This document shows, one piece after another, positions 16,113 to 25,113 of a stretch of DNA of 64,000 nt. Under the pieces are notes generated by a model. The model had not been told where the DNA came from, did no database searches, and saw only the letters and a list, made by a program, of their open reading frames with translations. Position numbers and translations under genes: made by a program. The DNA comes from Pseudarthrobacter enclensis (lineage in GTDB: Bacteria; Actinomycetota; Actinomycetes; Actinomycetales; Micrococcaceae): assembly GCF_001457025.1 (NCBI RefSeq), contig NZ_KQ758599.1, forward strand, positions 1 through 64,000, in the 5' to 3' direction. How positions within the stretch are numbered: the stretch's first letter is position 1; every line of letters starts with the position of its first letter.

Positions 16113-18428
16113 TCAGTCTTTTCCGCCGTTGCCGTTCCCGTTGCCGTTGTTGCTCGGCTGGGGAGCGGGCTGGGTGGCTGCCGGCGCCTGGGAAGGCTGC
16201 GGGGCCTGGGTGGCTTGCGGAGCGGACGGTGTGGTGTTCCGGGTGGTGCCGCCGCCGTTGAGCATGTTGCTCGGCGGCGCCGGGAACGGATCCGTGCCGT
16301 AGCCCGGAGCGATCGCTGACATGTAGTTGGAGAACATGGGTCCGGCGATCATGTAACCGTCGATGCCCTGGTAGAACTTCCCGTTCACGGTGATGTTCTG
16401 GCCCGGACGCCCCTGGGCGCCGAGTGCATCACCGAACCAGGCAGCGGTGGCAAGTCCGGTGGTGTGGCCCACAACCCAGGTGGAGCCGTTGTTGTTGGAC
16501 GTACCGGTCTTGGCGCCGATGGGGAAGCTGGTCCGGGTGGAGATCCGGGGCTGGATCAGGGAGCCCGAGCCGCGGTTCAGGACTTCCTGCAGCGCGTAGT
16601 TCACGCCGCGGGCCACTTCCGGTTTGATGGCGTCCCGGCAATTGGTGGACTGCGCCGGGAGCTGCTTGCCCGTGGCGTCCGTGACGGACGTGATGGCGAT
16701 CGCCTCGCAGTACTTGCCGTCATTCGCGAACGTGGCGAACGCGCTGGCCATGGTCAGCGGGGAGGTCTGGGTGGAGCCGAGCAGGTTGCCCAGCAGGGAC
16801 ATGTTGATCTTCGGGTTCGGCTCGGAGCCGTCCGCGGAAGGCAGGCCGCTGTGAAGCCCGACGGCGTCCACCACCTTCTGGATGCCGCAGAAGTCGAGCT
16901 GGGCGGCCGAGGCGAACGTGACCGTGTTGATTGAGTTGTAGAGGCCCTCAAGGACCGACAGCGGCCGGTACCACTGCGGTTCGGCGTTCTGCAGGTCATC
17001 GGCGGTGCCAAGTCCGGCGTTCTTCTGCGCCGTGCTGTAGCCGCCGGTCACCTTGCCGCAGGAGTGGCGCCACGGGAAGCTCAGCGGGTACACACGCTGG
17101 GCGGAGTTCACCACGGTGTTCATCGACTTGCCCTCATTGAGCCACTCGGCGAACGTGAACGGCTTCATGGTGGAGCCGGGCTGGAAACCGCCGATGCCGT
17201 TGAGGTCGTTGCCGTCCTTGTCCATCTGGTCCACGTTGAAGTTCAGCTGCGAATCGAAGCCCTGGTTCGGCAGGAACGTGGTGTTCTGGGCCATCGAGAT
17301 GATCTTGCCGGAGTTCGGCTGGACGGACACCATGGAGGCGCCCCACTTGTCCGGGTTGGCGCCGGCTGACGCGTTGACCTGTTCCTGGGCAACGGCCTGG
17401 GCCTTCGGGTCAAGCGTGGTGGTGATGGTCAGGCCGCCGCCGTAGATGAGGCGCTGGCGCTCTTCGCGCTCGGCACCGTAGGCGGGGTTGTTCTCCAGCA
17501 GGTGCAGGACGTAGTCGCAGAAGTAGGGGGCCGAGGAGGCGTACGCGCAGCCCTGCTTGGGCTGGGTGACCTTCGGTTCCACCGGGGTGGCCACGGCGGC
17601 GTCGTGCTCTTCCTTGGTGATCTTGCCCTGGTTCAGCATCAGGCCCAGGACCAGGTCGCGACGCTGCTTGGAGCTCTCCGGGTTGGTGATCGGGTCGAAG
17701 GCTGAGGGGCTGTTCACCAGGCCGGCCAGGAGTGCCGCCTGGGGCAGCGTGAGGTCCTTGGCGGAGGTGCTGAAGAAGTAGCGTGACGCAGCCTCGATGC
17801 CGTAGGCGTCGCGGTTGAAGAAGACAATGTTCAGGTAGCCCTCAAGGATCTGGTCCTTGCTGAACTCCTTCTCCAGGGCGATGGCGAGCTTCATTTCGCG
17901 GAGCTTGTCGCCCACGCCCTTGTTCACGCCGTTGAGCTTGATCTGGTCCTCGTTGCCTTCGGCGGCGAGGTTGGCGTTGAGCACGTTGTTCACGTACTGC
18001 TGCGTGATGGTGGAGGCGCCCTGCTTGTTGCCGCGGGCGGTAGCCGCGAGGGCGCGGAGGATGCCGGTGGTGTCAACACCGCCGTGCTCGTAGAAGCGGC
18101 TGTCCTCAACGGCGATGACAGCTTCCTTCATGTACGGGGAAATCTGGTCCAGGGCAACCTTGGTGCGGTTCTCCGTGTAGACGCTGGCGATCTCGCTGCC
18201 GTCCGCCGCCAGGATCCTGGTGGTCTGGTTCGGGGGATCGACCTTCAGTTCCGCCGGGAGGGTGTCAAAGAACTCGATGGAACCGCTTGCTGCGCTGCCC
18301 GAGACAGCGGCCGCCGGCACCAGCAGGCCGGCCACCAGGACACCGCAGACAGCACTCACGCCAAGGAAAATGAGGATCTTTCCGAGGGTGGTGGCAGTAT
18401 CGAATAAGGGGTTCTTACGAGATGCCAT
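16113..18428 (-). CDS. Class A penicillin-binding protein (PonA-like)
   Basis: A 771-aa bifunctional peptidoglycan synthase. After a short cytoplasmic tail and one membrane helix (about 17-42) comes the GT51 transglycosylase domain (EDSRFYEHGG, GASTITQQ). The transpeptidase domain follows with the active-site motif PGSTMKPF, SxN as SIN and KTG in GAKTGTSN. The tail is Pro/Gln/Ala-rich and ends in Asn-Gly repeats, as in actinobacterial PonA proteins. The start at the ATG 18426-18428 is preceded by GTGGA; upstream codons are in the divergent promoter. It builds the cell wall at the outer face of the membrane and is cotranscribed with the phosphoesterase. Confidence 0.95.
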   Translation of the reverse strand: MASRKNPLFDTATTLGKILIFLGVSAVCGVLVAGLLVPAAAVSGSAASGSIEFFDTLPAELKVDPPNQTTRILAADGSEIASVYTENRTKVALDQISPYMKEAVIAVEDSRFYEHGGVDTTGILRALAATARGNKQGASTITQQYVNNVLNANLAAEGNEDQIKLNGVNKGVGDKLREMKLAIALEKEFSKDQILEGYLNIVFFNRDAYGIEAASRYFFSTSAKDLTLPQAALLAGLVNSPSAFDPITNPESSKQRRDLVLGLMLNQGKITKEEHDAAVATPVEPKVTQPKQGCAYASSAPYFCDYVLHLLENNPAYGAEREERQRLIYGGGLTITTTLDPKAQAVAQEQVNASAGANPDKWGASMVSVQPNSGKIISMAQNTTFLPNQGFDSQLNFNVDQMDKDGNDLNGIGGFQPGSTMKPFTFAEWLNEGKSMNTVVNSAQRVYPLSFPWRHSCGKVTGGYSTAQKNAGLGTADDLQNAEPQWYRPLSVLEGLYNSINTVTFASAAQLDFCGIQKVVDAVGLHSGLPSADGSEPNPKINMSLLGNLLGSTQTSPLTMASAFATFANDGKYCEAIAITSVTDATGKQLPAQSTNCRDAIKPEVARGVNYALQEVLNRGSGSLIQPRISTRTSFPIGAKTGTSNNNGSTWVVGHTTGLATAAWFGDALGAQGRPGQNITVNGKFYQGIDGYMIAGPMFSNYMSAIAPGYGTDPFPAPPSNMLNGGGTTRNTTPSAPQATQAPQPSQAPAATQPAPQPSNNGNGNGNGGKD

Positions 18429-18465
18429 GTTTTCCACTTTACCGGCAAGGACTAGTCTTTCTCTC

Positions 18466-18621
18466 ATGACCAAATGGGAGTACGCGACGATTCCGCTCAT
18501 TATCCACGCCACGAAACAGATCCTGGACCAGTGGGGAGAGGACGGCTGGGAGCTCGTCCAAGTGGTCCCCGGACCGGACGGAACCGGCCTGGTTGCCTAC
18601 CTTAAGAGGGAGAAGCAGTAG
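18466..18621 (+). CDS. DUF4177 small protein
   Basis: A 51-aa protein matching the DUF4177 pattern: MTKWEYATIPL, then W-GEDGWELVQVVPGP and a basic end. Such proteins are conserved next to RidA/Nudix genes in actinobacteria; the function is unknown. It starts 37 bp from the divergent PBP gene and ends one base before the RidA start, so it leads a three-gene operon. Confidence 0.85.
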   Translation: MTKWEYATIPLIIHATKQILDQWGEDGWELVQVVPGPDGTGLVAYLKREKQ

Positions 18622-18622
18622 C

Positions 18623-19156
18623 ATGAGCACCCCCGCAGAAGCCCGCACCGCCGCGGATTCCGCCCCCGTTTCAGCCGTTGAGCAGCGCCTTGCCGAGCTT
18701 GGCCTGAGCCTTCCTGAGGTCGCCGCGCCGGTGGCCGCGTACGTGCCCGCCGTAATCTCCGGCAATCACGTGTACACCTCCGGCCAGCTGCCTTTTATTA
18801 ACGGCAAACTCGAAGCTACGGGCAAGGTCGCCGCCGGCGCCGAAGCCACCGCCGACGAGCCCACCGTGTCCCCGGAGGACGCCAAGAAGTACGCCGCAGT
18901 CTGCGCCGTCAACGCGCTGGCGGCCGTCAAGAGCGTGATCGGGGACCTGGACCGGATCACCCGGATCGTCAAGGTTGTGGGATTCGTCTCTTCCGATCCC
19001 ACCTTCACCGGACAGCCCGCTGTGATCAACGGTGCGTCCGAACTGCTGGGCCGTGTCCTCGGTGACGCCGGCCAGCACGCCCGTTCCGCCGTCGGCGTTG
19101 CCGTGCTTCCCCTTGACGCCCCGGTGGAAGTCGAACTGATCGCCGAATTCAGCTAG
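18623..19156 (+). CDS. RidA family protein (YjgF/YER057c/UK114)
   Basis: A 177-aa RidA-fold protein. RidA enzymes deaminate reactive enamine/imine intermediates made by PLP enzymes; many subfamily members have unknown substrates. Recognisable are YTSGQLPF, the central helix region with AAVCAVNALAAV, and the end ARSAVGVAVLPLDAPVEVE, with the Arg of the usual active site. About 35 extra residues at the N-terminus, Ala/Glu-rich, are common in the actinobacterial subgroup. It lies between DUF4177 (1 bp) and Nudix (14 bp). Confidence 0.88.
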   Translation: MSTPAEARTAADSAPVSAVEQRLAELGLSLPEVAAPVAAYVPAVISGNHVYTSGQLPFINGKLEATGKVAAGAEATADEPTVSPEDAKKYAAVCAVNALAAVKSVIGDLDRITRIVKVVGFVSSDPTFTGQPAVINGASELLGRVLGDAGQHARSAVGVAVLPLDAPVEVELIAEFS

Positions 19157-19170
19157 GACCGGTCTTTTCC

Positions 19171-20082
19171 TTGCCACAGCTCGCCCGTCGTCTGTTTGCA
19201 CTGCCCGAGGATCTTGAAGGGGCAGCGCAGAGCTGGCTTGAACACGGCGACCGGACGCCCCGGGCCGCACGCCTTGCCTCATCGGTGGTCCTCTTGCGGG
19301 ATTCCCCCACCGGCCTGGAAACCTGGCTGGCCTACCGGCCGGGTTCCTCGCCGCTGGGGGTCCTCGCCTTCCCCGGCGGATCGCTGGATGCGGCCGACGA
19401 CGAGCCCATGGGCTGGCTCGGACCCTCACCCCAGCAGTGGGCTGAGCAGATGGGAACGGACGACGTCGGGCTGGCGCGCCGGCACGTGGTGGGGGCTATC
19501 CGCGAACTCTTCGAGGAAACCGGGGTGCTGCTGGCCGGGCCGGACATGTCCAGCACCGTCGAGGCAACCTCGACCTCCGAGTGGATGCGCGCCCGCGTGG
19601 CCGTCGCCGAGCAGGAGAAGACCCTTGCCCAGGTCCTGGACAAGCGCGGCCTGTCGTTGCGCACGGACCTGCTGAAGTCCCTGGTCAACTGGCGGACACC
19701 GGATTTTGCGCACCGCAGGTTCGATACCAGGTACTTCGCCGCGACCGTCCCGATGGGCCAGGAGCCCACGCTGCTGGAAGGAAAGGGCGTGTGGGGCCGC
19801 TGGGTCAACGCCGGCGAGGTGGTGGCCGGGCGGAACAGCAGCGCCCTGGGCGACGAGGTGGGGCAGGAGAACACCACCGGCCGGAGCCTCGGCAAGCTGC
19901 TGGTTCCCGGCTCGGAGATCATGCTCGAAAAGATGGCGGGCGCCAACGGCTGCATCGCCTACCTGAGCTACAAGCGCAAGGCCCACGTCTACCAGCCGAC
20001 CCTCGTGGAAGAAGACGGCAGGCTGATGCTGGAAGTGGAAGCCGCCAAGACCACCCCCGGCGACCCGCAGCGCGAACGCTGA
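19171..20082 (+). CDS. Nudix hydrolase
   Basis: A 303-aa Nudix-fold protein of the long actinobacterial type. The Nudix box is interrupted by an insertion: FPGGSLDAADDEP is separated by about 30 residues from AIRELFEETGVLL, which carries the RELxEET metal-binding core. This layout is found in NUDT19/RNase-like and acyl-CoA-type members, so a CoA or nucleotide derivative is a possible substrate. The TTG at 19171 is the best start, 14 bp after the RidA stop, though no strong ribosome site is visible. It is last in the operon, before a bidirectional terminator. Confidence 0.82.
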   Translation: MPQLARRLFALPEDLEGAAQSWLEHGDRTPRAARLASSVVLLRDSPTGLETWLAYRPGSSPLGVLAFPGGSLDAADDEPMGWLGPSPQQWAEQMGTDDVGLARRHVVGAIRELFEETGVLLAGPDMSSTVEATSTSEWMRARVAVAEQEKTLAQVLDKRGLSLRTDLLKSLVNWRTPDFAHRRFDTRYFAATVPMGQEPTLLEGKGVWGRWVNAGEVVAGRNSSALGDEVGQENTTGRSLGKLLVPGSEIMLEKMAGANGCIAYLSYKRKAHVYQPTLVEEDGRLMLEVEAAKTTPGDPQRER

Positions 20083-20096
20083 ACCACCGGAAAAGC

Positions 20097-20124
20097 AAAA
20101 GGCCGCCCCGTGGGGCGGCCTTTT
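20097..20124. terminator. Bidirectional terminator between Nudix and crp
   Basis: AAAAGGCCGCCCC pairs with GGGGCGGCCTTTT around GT, giving 13 bp with A and T tracts for both strands. It ends the DUF4177-RidA-Nudix transcript and the convergent crp transcript. Confidence 0.85.
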
Positions 20125-20138
20125 CCTGTGCCTGGTGC

Positions 20139-20816
20139 CTAGCGGGAACGCTGGCGGAGGCGCTGCATGTCCAGGATGACGACGGCGCGGGCTTCGAGCC
20201 GGAGCCAGCCGCGCTGGACGAACTCGGCGAGGGCCTTGTTGACGGTTTCGCGCGAGGCGCCCACCAGCTGGGCGAGTTCTTCCTGGGTCAGCTCGTGGGC
20301 CACCAGGACGCCGTCGGTGGCGGGACGGCCGAAGCGGTCGGCCAGGTCCAGGAGTGCCTTGGCCACACGGCCCGGAACGTCCGAGAAGACGAGGTCGGAC
20401 AGGGAGTCGTTGGTGCGGCGGAGCCGGCGGGCCAGTGCCTGCAGCAGCTGCGCGGAAACCTCGGGCCGGGTGCGGAGCAGGTTGTTCAGGCTCTCGTTCT
20501 TGAGGCCGGCAAGGCGCGTCTCGGAGACGGCGGTGGCCGTTGCGGTGCGGGGGCTGGGATCGAACAGGGCCATCTCGCCGAACAGTTCTCCCGGGCCGAG
20601 GATGGCCAGCAGCGACTCGCGGCCGTCCGGGGAAGTGCGGCCAAGCTTTACCTTGCCGGAGACGATGAAGTAGAGCTGGTCACCCTGGTCGCCCTCGCGG
20701 AACACCGACGCGCCGCGGGAGAGGTCCACCTCGGTGAGCTCGTCCGTCAGCAGACGGAATGCGTCGTCGTCGAGCGTGGCGAAAAGTGGTGCTCGGCGCA
20801 GTACCTCGATGTCCAT
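20139..20816 (-). CDS. Crp/Fnr-family global regulator, GlxR-like
   Basis: A 225-aa cAMP-receptor-type regulator closely resembling Corynebacterium GlxR and mycobacterial CRP. The cyclic-nucleotide pocket is complete (GELFGEMALFDPSPRTAT, with E81, R90 and T91). The interdomain helix holds ARRLRRTNDSLSDL, and the winged HTH has GASRETVNKAL (187-197). These proteins bind TGTGA-N6-TCACA. AGGAGA precedes the ATG. A half-site TGTGACG (20883-20889) lies 67 bp upstream. Candidate full sites for it occur at 28465, 35156 and 37434 in this window. Confidence 0.93.
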   Translation of the reverse strand: MDIEVLRRAPLFATLDDDAFRLLTDELTEVDLSRGASVFREGDQGDQLYFIVSGKVKLGRTSPDGRESLLAILGPGELFGEMALFDPSPRTATATAVSETRLAGLKNESLNNLLRTRPEVSAQLLQALARRLRRTNDSLSDLVFSDVPGRVAKALLDLADRFGRPATDGVLVAHELTQEELAQLVGASRETVNKALAEFVQRGWLRLEARAVVILDMQRLRQRSR

Positions 20817-20958
20817 GAAATCTCCTGAGTAAAAGTATCGGCTGTGGGCGCTTTTGCCATTGTTTCAGAATTTTCAAGGTTCTGTGACGAACTTGGCATG
20901 CGAAACACCTATGAGACGGCCCGTGAACCGGACGGCAACAGGCCGCAGCGGACCGCGG

Positions 20959-20979
20959 TGTGACGGGAACGACGTCACA
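20959..20979. promoter_or_regulatory. Inverted repeat TGTGACG-N7-CGTCACA before marP
   Basis: Perfect 7-bp arms 58 bp upstream of marP. The TGTGA/TCACA ends recall Crp sites, but they are 11 bp apart instead of 6, so it does not fit the GlxR consensus. It may serve another dimeric regulator. Confidence 0.35.
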
Positions 20980-21036
20980 GGGGATTGCCAGCCACCGCCC
21001 GTAGAATAAGGGTTCAACTGCTTATAAGGAGCCTTC

Positions 21037-22221
21037 GTGGTCGGCTTGACTGTCCTGGACCTGATCCTGATCCTGGCGTTGCTGTCCTACCTGGTCTACG
21101 GGCTGCGGAACGGCTTCCTCGTCACTGTGGGCGGCCTGGCCGGTTTCGCAGCCGGCGCCGTCGCCGCCTTCTTCGCCGTCCCCCTGGTCAGCGGCCTCGT
21201 TGAGGACTCCGGTTGGAGGCTGACCGCCATCGTGGCGGCCGCCGTCGTGCTGGTGGTCCTGGGCCACGGCCTGGGCACCATGGTGGGCCGGCAAATCCGC
21301 GGAGCCATGCGGATCCGGCCGCTGCGCGCCGTGGACCGGCTGGTGGGCGGCGCCCTGAACGTGGTGGTATCCGCCCTGGTGATGTCCATGCTGGCGTTCA
21401 GCGTCGGGTCCCTCGGTGTGCCGTTCGTGTCCCAGCAGCTGGCTGAATCCAAGGTCATCCGGTTCATTGACGGCCTCACGCCCACGCCGGTCAAGGCCAC
21501 CATGGCGCAGCTGCGCTCCACGGTGATCGGCAACGGCATTCCCACGCTGATCGAGGGCCTGGGGCAGGGGCAGGCCCTCGCCGTACCCAACGCGGACACG
21601 AACACGCCTGCGCTGAACGCGGCCGCCGAATCCGTGCTGCGGATCGCCGGCACCGCCTACGAGTGCGGCCAGAACCAGACCGGCACCGGGTTCGTGGTGT
21701 CCGAGGACCGCGTGGTCACCAACGCGCACGTGGTGGCAGGTGTCTCGCAGCCGGTGGTGGAGCTGCCCGACGGCGATGCGTTGCCCGGGCGCGTGGTCTA
21801 CTTTGACAGCAGGCACGACCTCGCCGTGCTCGCCGTGGATGGGCTGCCTGCCCGGCCGCTGGCCCTGGCCGGCGACCTGCCCGGCGGCAGTTCCGCGGCC
21901 TTCGCCGGCTACCCGCACGGCGGACCGTTCCAGTCCAAGCCGGCCACGGTGCAGGACATCGCCACGGTCCTGGTGCCTGACATTTACGGGAACAGCCCGT
22001 CCCCGGAGGACATCTACCGGCTCGCCGGCGACGTGCAGCCGGGCAACTCGGGCGGGCCGCTGCTGACCACCGACGGCCAGGTGGCGGGCGTGATCTTCGC
22101 CAAGGCCACCACGGACACCGGTGTGGGCTACGCGATCACCATGGACGAACTGGACCCGGTGGCCCTCCAGGCGCCATCGTTGAGCGCACCTGTTTCCTCG
22201 GGGCAGTGCATCCAGAAGTAG
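21037..22221 (+). CDS. marP: MarP-like membrane serine protease (CvpA domain plus trypsin-like domain)
   Basis: A 394-aa protein with four N-terminal membrane helices of the CvpA family (about residues 5-125) and a periplasmic chymotrypsin-fold protease. The catalytic triad is visible: H231 (TNAHVV), D261 (HDLAVL) and S338 (GNSGGPL), a few residues from the triad of Mycobacterium MarP. MarP cleaves the peptidoglycan hydrolase RipA under acid stress. Cys210 and Cys391 could form the disulfide known to stabilise it. GTG start with AAGGAG six bases upstream. Its stop codon abuts the convergent aroQ stop with no gap. Confidence 0.93.
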   Translation: MVGLTVLDLILILALLSYLVYGLRNGFLVTVGGLAGFAAGAVAAFFAVPLVSGLVEDSGWRLTAIVAAAVVLVVLGHGLGTMVGRQIRGAMRIRPLRAVDRLVGGALNVVVSALVMSMLAFSVGSLGVPFVSQQLAESKVIRFIDGLTPTPVKATMAQLRSTVIGNGIPTLIEGLGQGQALAVPNADTNTPALNAAAESVLRIAGTAYECGQNQTGTGFVVSEDRVVTNAHVVAGVSQPVVELPDGDALPGRVVYFDSRHDLAVLAVDGLPARPLALAGDLPGGSSAAFAGYPHGGPFQSKPATVQDIATVLVPDIYGNSPSPEDIYRLAGDVQPGNSGGPLLTTDGQVAGVIFAKATTDTGVGYAITMDELDPVALQAPSLSAPVSSGQCIQK

Positions 22222-22683
22222 TCAGAGCGCGTCGGCGAGGTAGTCGATCGCCAGCCGGTACCCCGTGACGCCCGCGCCCACAATCACGGCCGAGCAGACC
22301 GGGGACAGGTAAGAGTGGTGCCGGAACTCCTCCCGCTGGTGCACGTTGGTGATGTGCACCTCGACGGCGGGAAGCTGCACGGCGGCCAGGGCGTCACGGA
22401 GCGCCACGGACGTGTGGGTGAAGGCGCCGGCGTTGATGACAATGCCCGCTGCATTTCCGCGGGCCGCGTGGATGGTGTCCAGCAGGACGCCCTCATGGTT
22501 GGACTGGACGCATTCCACCGCGAAGCCGTGCGCCTGGGCCGCCGACCGCGCCAGCTGCTCCACGTCGGCGAGCGTGGAGGTGCCGTATTTTTCCGGCTCC
22601 CGCGTGCCCAGGAGGTTCAGGTTGGGGCCGTTGATCACCAGGATGGTGCCGCGGGCGGTGTCCGGGGTGGAGGCTTCAGTCAT
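22222..22683 (-). CDS. aroQ: 3-dehydroquinate dehydratase, type II
   Basis: A 153-aa type II dehydroquinase of the shikimate pathway, converting 3-dehydroquinate to 3-dehydroshikimate. Signature parts: [19 protein letters not shown] with the catalytic Tyr, [23 protein letters not shown], and [18 protein letters not shown] with the catalytic His. The ATG at 22681-22683 is chosen because it places the family N-terminus correctly; upstream codons in frame are Arg-rich and antisense-like. It is isolated from other aro genes and converges on marP. Confidence 0.95.
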   Translation of the reverse strand: MTEASTPDTARGTILVINGPNLNLLGTREPEKYGTSTLADVEQLARSAAQAHGFAVECVQSNHEGVLLDTIHAARGNAAGIVINAGAFTHTSVALRDALAAVQLPAVEVHITNVHQREEFRHHSYLSPVCSAVIVGAGVTGYRLAIDYLADAL

Positions 22684-22769
22684 GGAGGACAATCTATCCG
22701 CTGGCCCCCCGTGCCGCGCATTCTTACGTTCCTGAAGGCGCGGCACGCAGGGGTTGTGCAGGCGTCCGG

Positions 22770-24962
22770 CTAGGCCGCGGTGACTTTGAGGAGCAGCGCG
22801 TGTTCCGGGTTGAGCATGGGCATCGGCAGGCCGACTTCGCCGAGGAACTTTCCTCCGGCGGTTGCGCCGTCCGCCAGCCACGCCGGCGGCTGCACCTGGG
22901 TGAAGGTGTGGGCGTAGTCGCTGTCGCCCGGGGCCGGGAAGATCGCTTCCACCCGGTAGGTCCGGCCCGCGTCGAGCCCCGGAAGGACGAACCGCCCCGG
23001 GGCTTCGGCAGCCGAGGTGTGCATGCTGACGAAGGCGAGCAGCGCCGCCGTCGTGCCTTCAGCTGCCGGTTCGGCGGCGAGCACGCCGTGCAGCTGGAAC
23101 GCGTCGTCCGGCACATCCGCATGGACAGGACGGCCGCTGTGGATCAGGTCGCGGTGTTCCTTGTACAGGCCCACCACGCGCCGCAGCTCCTCCCGCTCCT
23201 TGCCCTGCACTGACCGGACGTCCCACTCCATGCCGAAGTGGCCGAACAGTGCCGTGATGGCGCGGAACGACAGGTCGTGCGTGCGGGCGGTGGTGTGGGA
23301 AGTGGTGGGACCGATGTGGCTGCCCACCAGCTCCGGCGGCACGACCGCGCCGGTCCATCGCTGGATGGTCTGCCGCTCGAGGGCGTCGTTGCAGTCCGAC
23401 GCCCAGACACGGTTGGTCCGCTCCAGGATGCCCAGGTCAACGCGGCCGCCGCCGGAGGAGCAGCTCTCGATCTCGACGTCGGGGTGCGCTTTCCGGAGCT
23501 CGTCGAAGAGCCGGTAGGCGGCGAGGGTCTGTTCGTGGACGGACGGGCGGCCGGCGTGGCCGTGCTCCACCAGGTCCCGGTTCTGGTCCCATTTGAGGTA
23601 GCTGATGGCGTTTTCGGACAGCAGCGTGGAGATCCGGTCGAAGACGTACTGCCAGGCTTCCGGGTTCACCAGGTCCATGACGTGCTGGTTGCGCCATTCC
23701 AGGGGCAGCCGGCCGCCGTCCTTGTGCGGCAACGCGGAGGGGCTGGCAATCCAGTCGGGGTGGGCGCGGGCGACGTCCGAGTCGAGGTTCACCATTTCCG
23801 GCTCCACCCACAGCCCGAACTCCATCCCCCGGGACGTGACCGCATCGATCAGCGGCGTGAGGCCGTTGGGCCAGAGGGTTTCGTCCACGTACCAGTCGCC
23901 CAGGCCGGCGTGGTCGTCCCGGCGGCCGCGGAACCAGCCGTCATCGAGCACGAAACGTTCCACGCCCAAATCCGCGGCGGAGTCTGCGAGCTCAATGAGC
24001 GTCTCCAGGTTGTGGTCGAAGTAGACGGCCTCCCAGGTGTTCAGCACCACCGGGCGGTGCTTCCGGGCGGTGCCGCCGGTGGACAGCGGCGGCAGCACGT
24101 GGTGCGGGCGGGACCGGAACCAGCTGTAGAACGCCTCGGTGATGCCGTCCAGGCCGCGCCCGGAGTAGGCGGCGAACAGGGCCGGGGTGGTGTAGCTGCT
24201 GCCCGGTTCCAGGATGACCTCGGCAGGTCCCAGCAGTTCCGAGCCGCCGATCATGGTGCGCCCGTCGCCGAGGGTGTCAGCGAACTGTTCGTGGTTGCCG
24301 CTCCAGGCGAGGTGCGTGGCCCAGACCTTGCCGTGCCGGTTGCCGAAGCCCTTGCTGCCGGCGGCGAACAGGAGGGAGGAATCGTGTCCGGTGCGGCCGT
24401 GCCGGCCGGTACGGACCCAGGTGCCCTGTTGGATGGGCCGGCGCTGCGGGTGGCGTTCCCGGCACCAGCGCCCGGTCAGGTCGAGAAGCTCGACGGCGTC
24501 CGGCGCCACGGGCAGGACGGTGGCCAGTTCGTCCACCTGGAACGGGGTGGTGCCGTTGTTGGTGACGGTGTGGCGCAGTTCGAGGAGGCCGCCGGGGTGC
24601 AGCTGAAGGGACGTCGAGACGCTGATCCCGGTGTCGGCGTCGGCCTGTTCAATGGTGGCCGAGGTGTCCCCGCCGGCGGCGGAGGTGACGCGCAGCCGGG
24701 AGGAGAAGTCATTGCCGGCAGTGCCCTCGCCGATCCGGTGCCCCCGAAGCGCCGGGCGGCCGCGCCAGGACGATGAAGCCTGCGGCAGGAGGGTCGCCGG
24801 AACGCGCGCGTCGACCGATGAGTTTCCCACCGGGCCGGCCAGGATGTCCAGGTCCGGGAGTTCGGTTCCCAGGTCGGCGCCCCAATGGATGACCTCGGCC
24901 TCCCCGCTGTCGAAGCTGATCAGCAGGCTGGTGCCGGCGGAACGGAGATGCAGGGGATCCAT
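22770..24962 (-). CDS. Alpha-galactosidase, GH36
   Basis: A 730-aa GH36 alpha-galactosidase hydrolysing terminal alpha-galactose from melibiose, raffinose and similar sugars. An N-terminal beta-supersandwich (about 1-300) is followed by the TIM barrel with [13 protein letters not shown] and the nucleophile D459 in [25 protein letters not shown] and the acid/base D523 in SDCNDALER follow, and a C-terminal beta domain ends the protein. There is no signal peptide, so it acts on imported oligosaccharides in the cytoplasm. It is the last gene of the ABC importer operon, 151 bp after the binding-protein gene, with a 17-bp hairpin in that gap. Confidence 0.95.
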   Translation of the reverse strand: MDPLHLRSAGTSLLISFDSGEAEVIHWGADLGTELPDLDILAGPVGNSSVDARVPATLLPQASSSWRGRPALRGHRIGEGTAGNDFSSRLRVTSAAGGDTSATIEQADADTGISVSTSLQLHPGGLLELRHTVTNNGTTPFQVDELATVLPVAPDAVELLDLTGRWCRERHPQRRPIQQGTWVRTGRHGRTGHDSSLLFAAGSKGFGNRHGKVWATHLAWSGNHEQFADTLGDGRTMIGGSELLGPAEVILEPGSSYTTPALFAAYSGRGLDGITEAFYSWFRSRPHHVLPPLSTGGTARKHRPVVLNTWEAVYFDHNLETLIELADSAADLGVERFVLDDGWFRGRRDDHAGLGDWYVDETLWPNGLTPLIDAVTSRGMEFGLWVEPEMVNLDSDVARAHPDWIASPSALPHKDGGRLPLEWRNQHVMDLVNPEAWQYVFDRISTLLSENAISYLKWDQNRDLVEHGHAGRPSVHEQTLAAYRLFDELRKAHPDVEIESCSSGGGRVDLGILERTNRVWASDCNDALERQTIQRWTGAVVPPELVGSHIGPTTSHTTARTHDLSFRAITALFGHFGMEWDVRSVQGKEREELRRVVGLYKEHRDLIHSGRPVHADVPDDAFQLHGVLAAEPAAEGTTAALLAFVSMHTSAAEAPGRFVLPGLDAGRTYRVEAIFPAPGDSDYAHTFTQVQPPAWLADGATAGGKFLGEVGLPMPMLNPEHALLLKVTAA

Positions 24963-25030
24963 GGTGGTCTCTTTCGGTGTTCGGGCGTGCGCCTTAAGTT
25001 ACGCACAAGTGCAAATTAACGGGAAGGGGT

Positions 25031-25075
25031 GGCCGGGTGCCGCCGTCGCGAGGAGGAGGACGGCGGCACCCGGCC
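25031..25075. terminator. 17-bp GC hairpin between the binding-protein gene and the alpha-galactosidase gene
   Basis: GGCCGGGTGCCGCCGTC (25031-25047) pairs perfectly with 25059-25075 around an 11-nt loop. It has no U tract. Inside an operon such a structure can end part of the transcripts or protect the 3' end of the upstream message, raising binding-protein levels over the downstream enzyme. Confidence 0.65.
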
Positions 25076-25113
25076 GTGCGGCTGCGACCACATACGCAGC
25101 CACATATTGGGGG

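Noticed and set aside
20883-20898. TGTGACGAACTTGGCA upstream of crp as an autoregulatory Crp site
   Set aside because: Only the left half fits; two of five positions in the right half are wrong.
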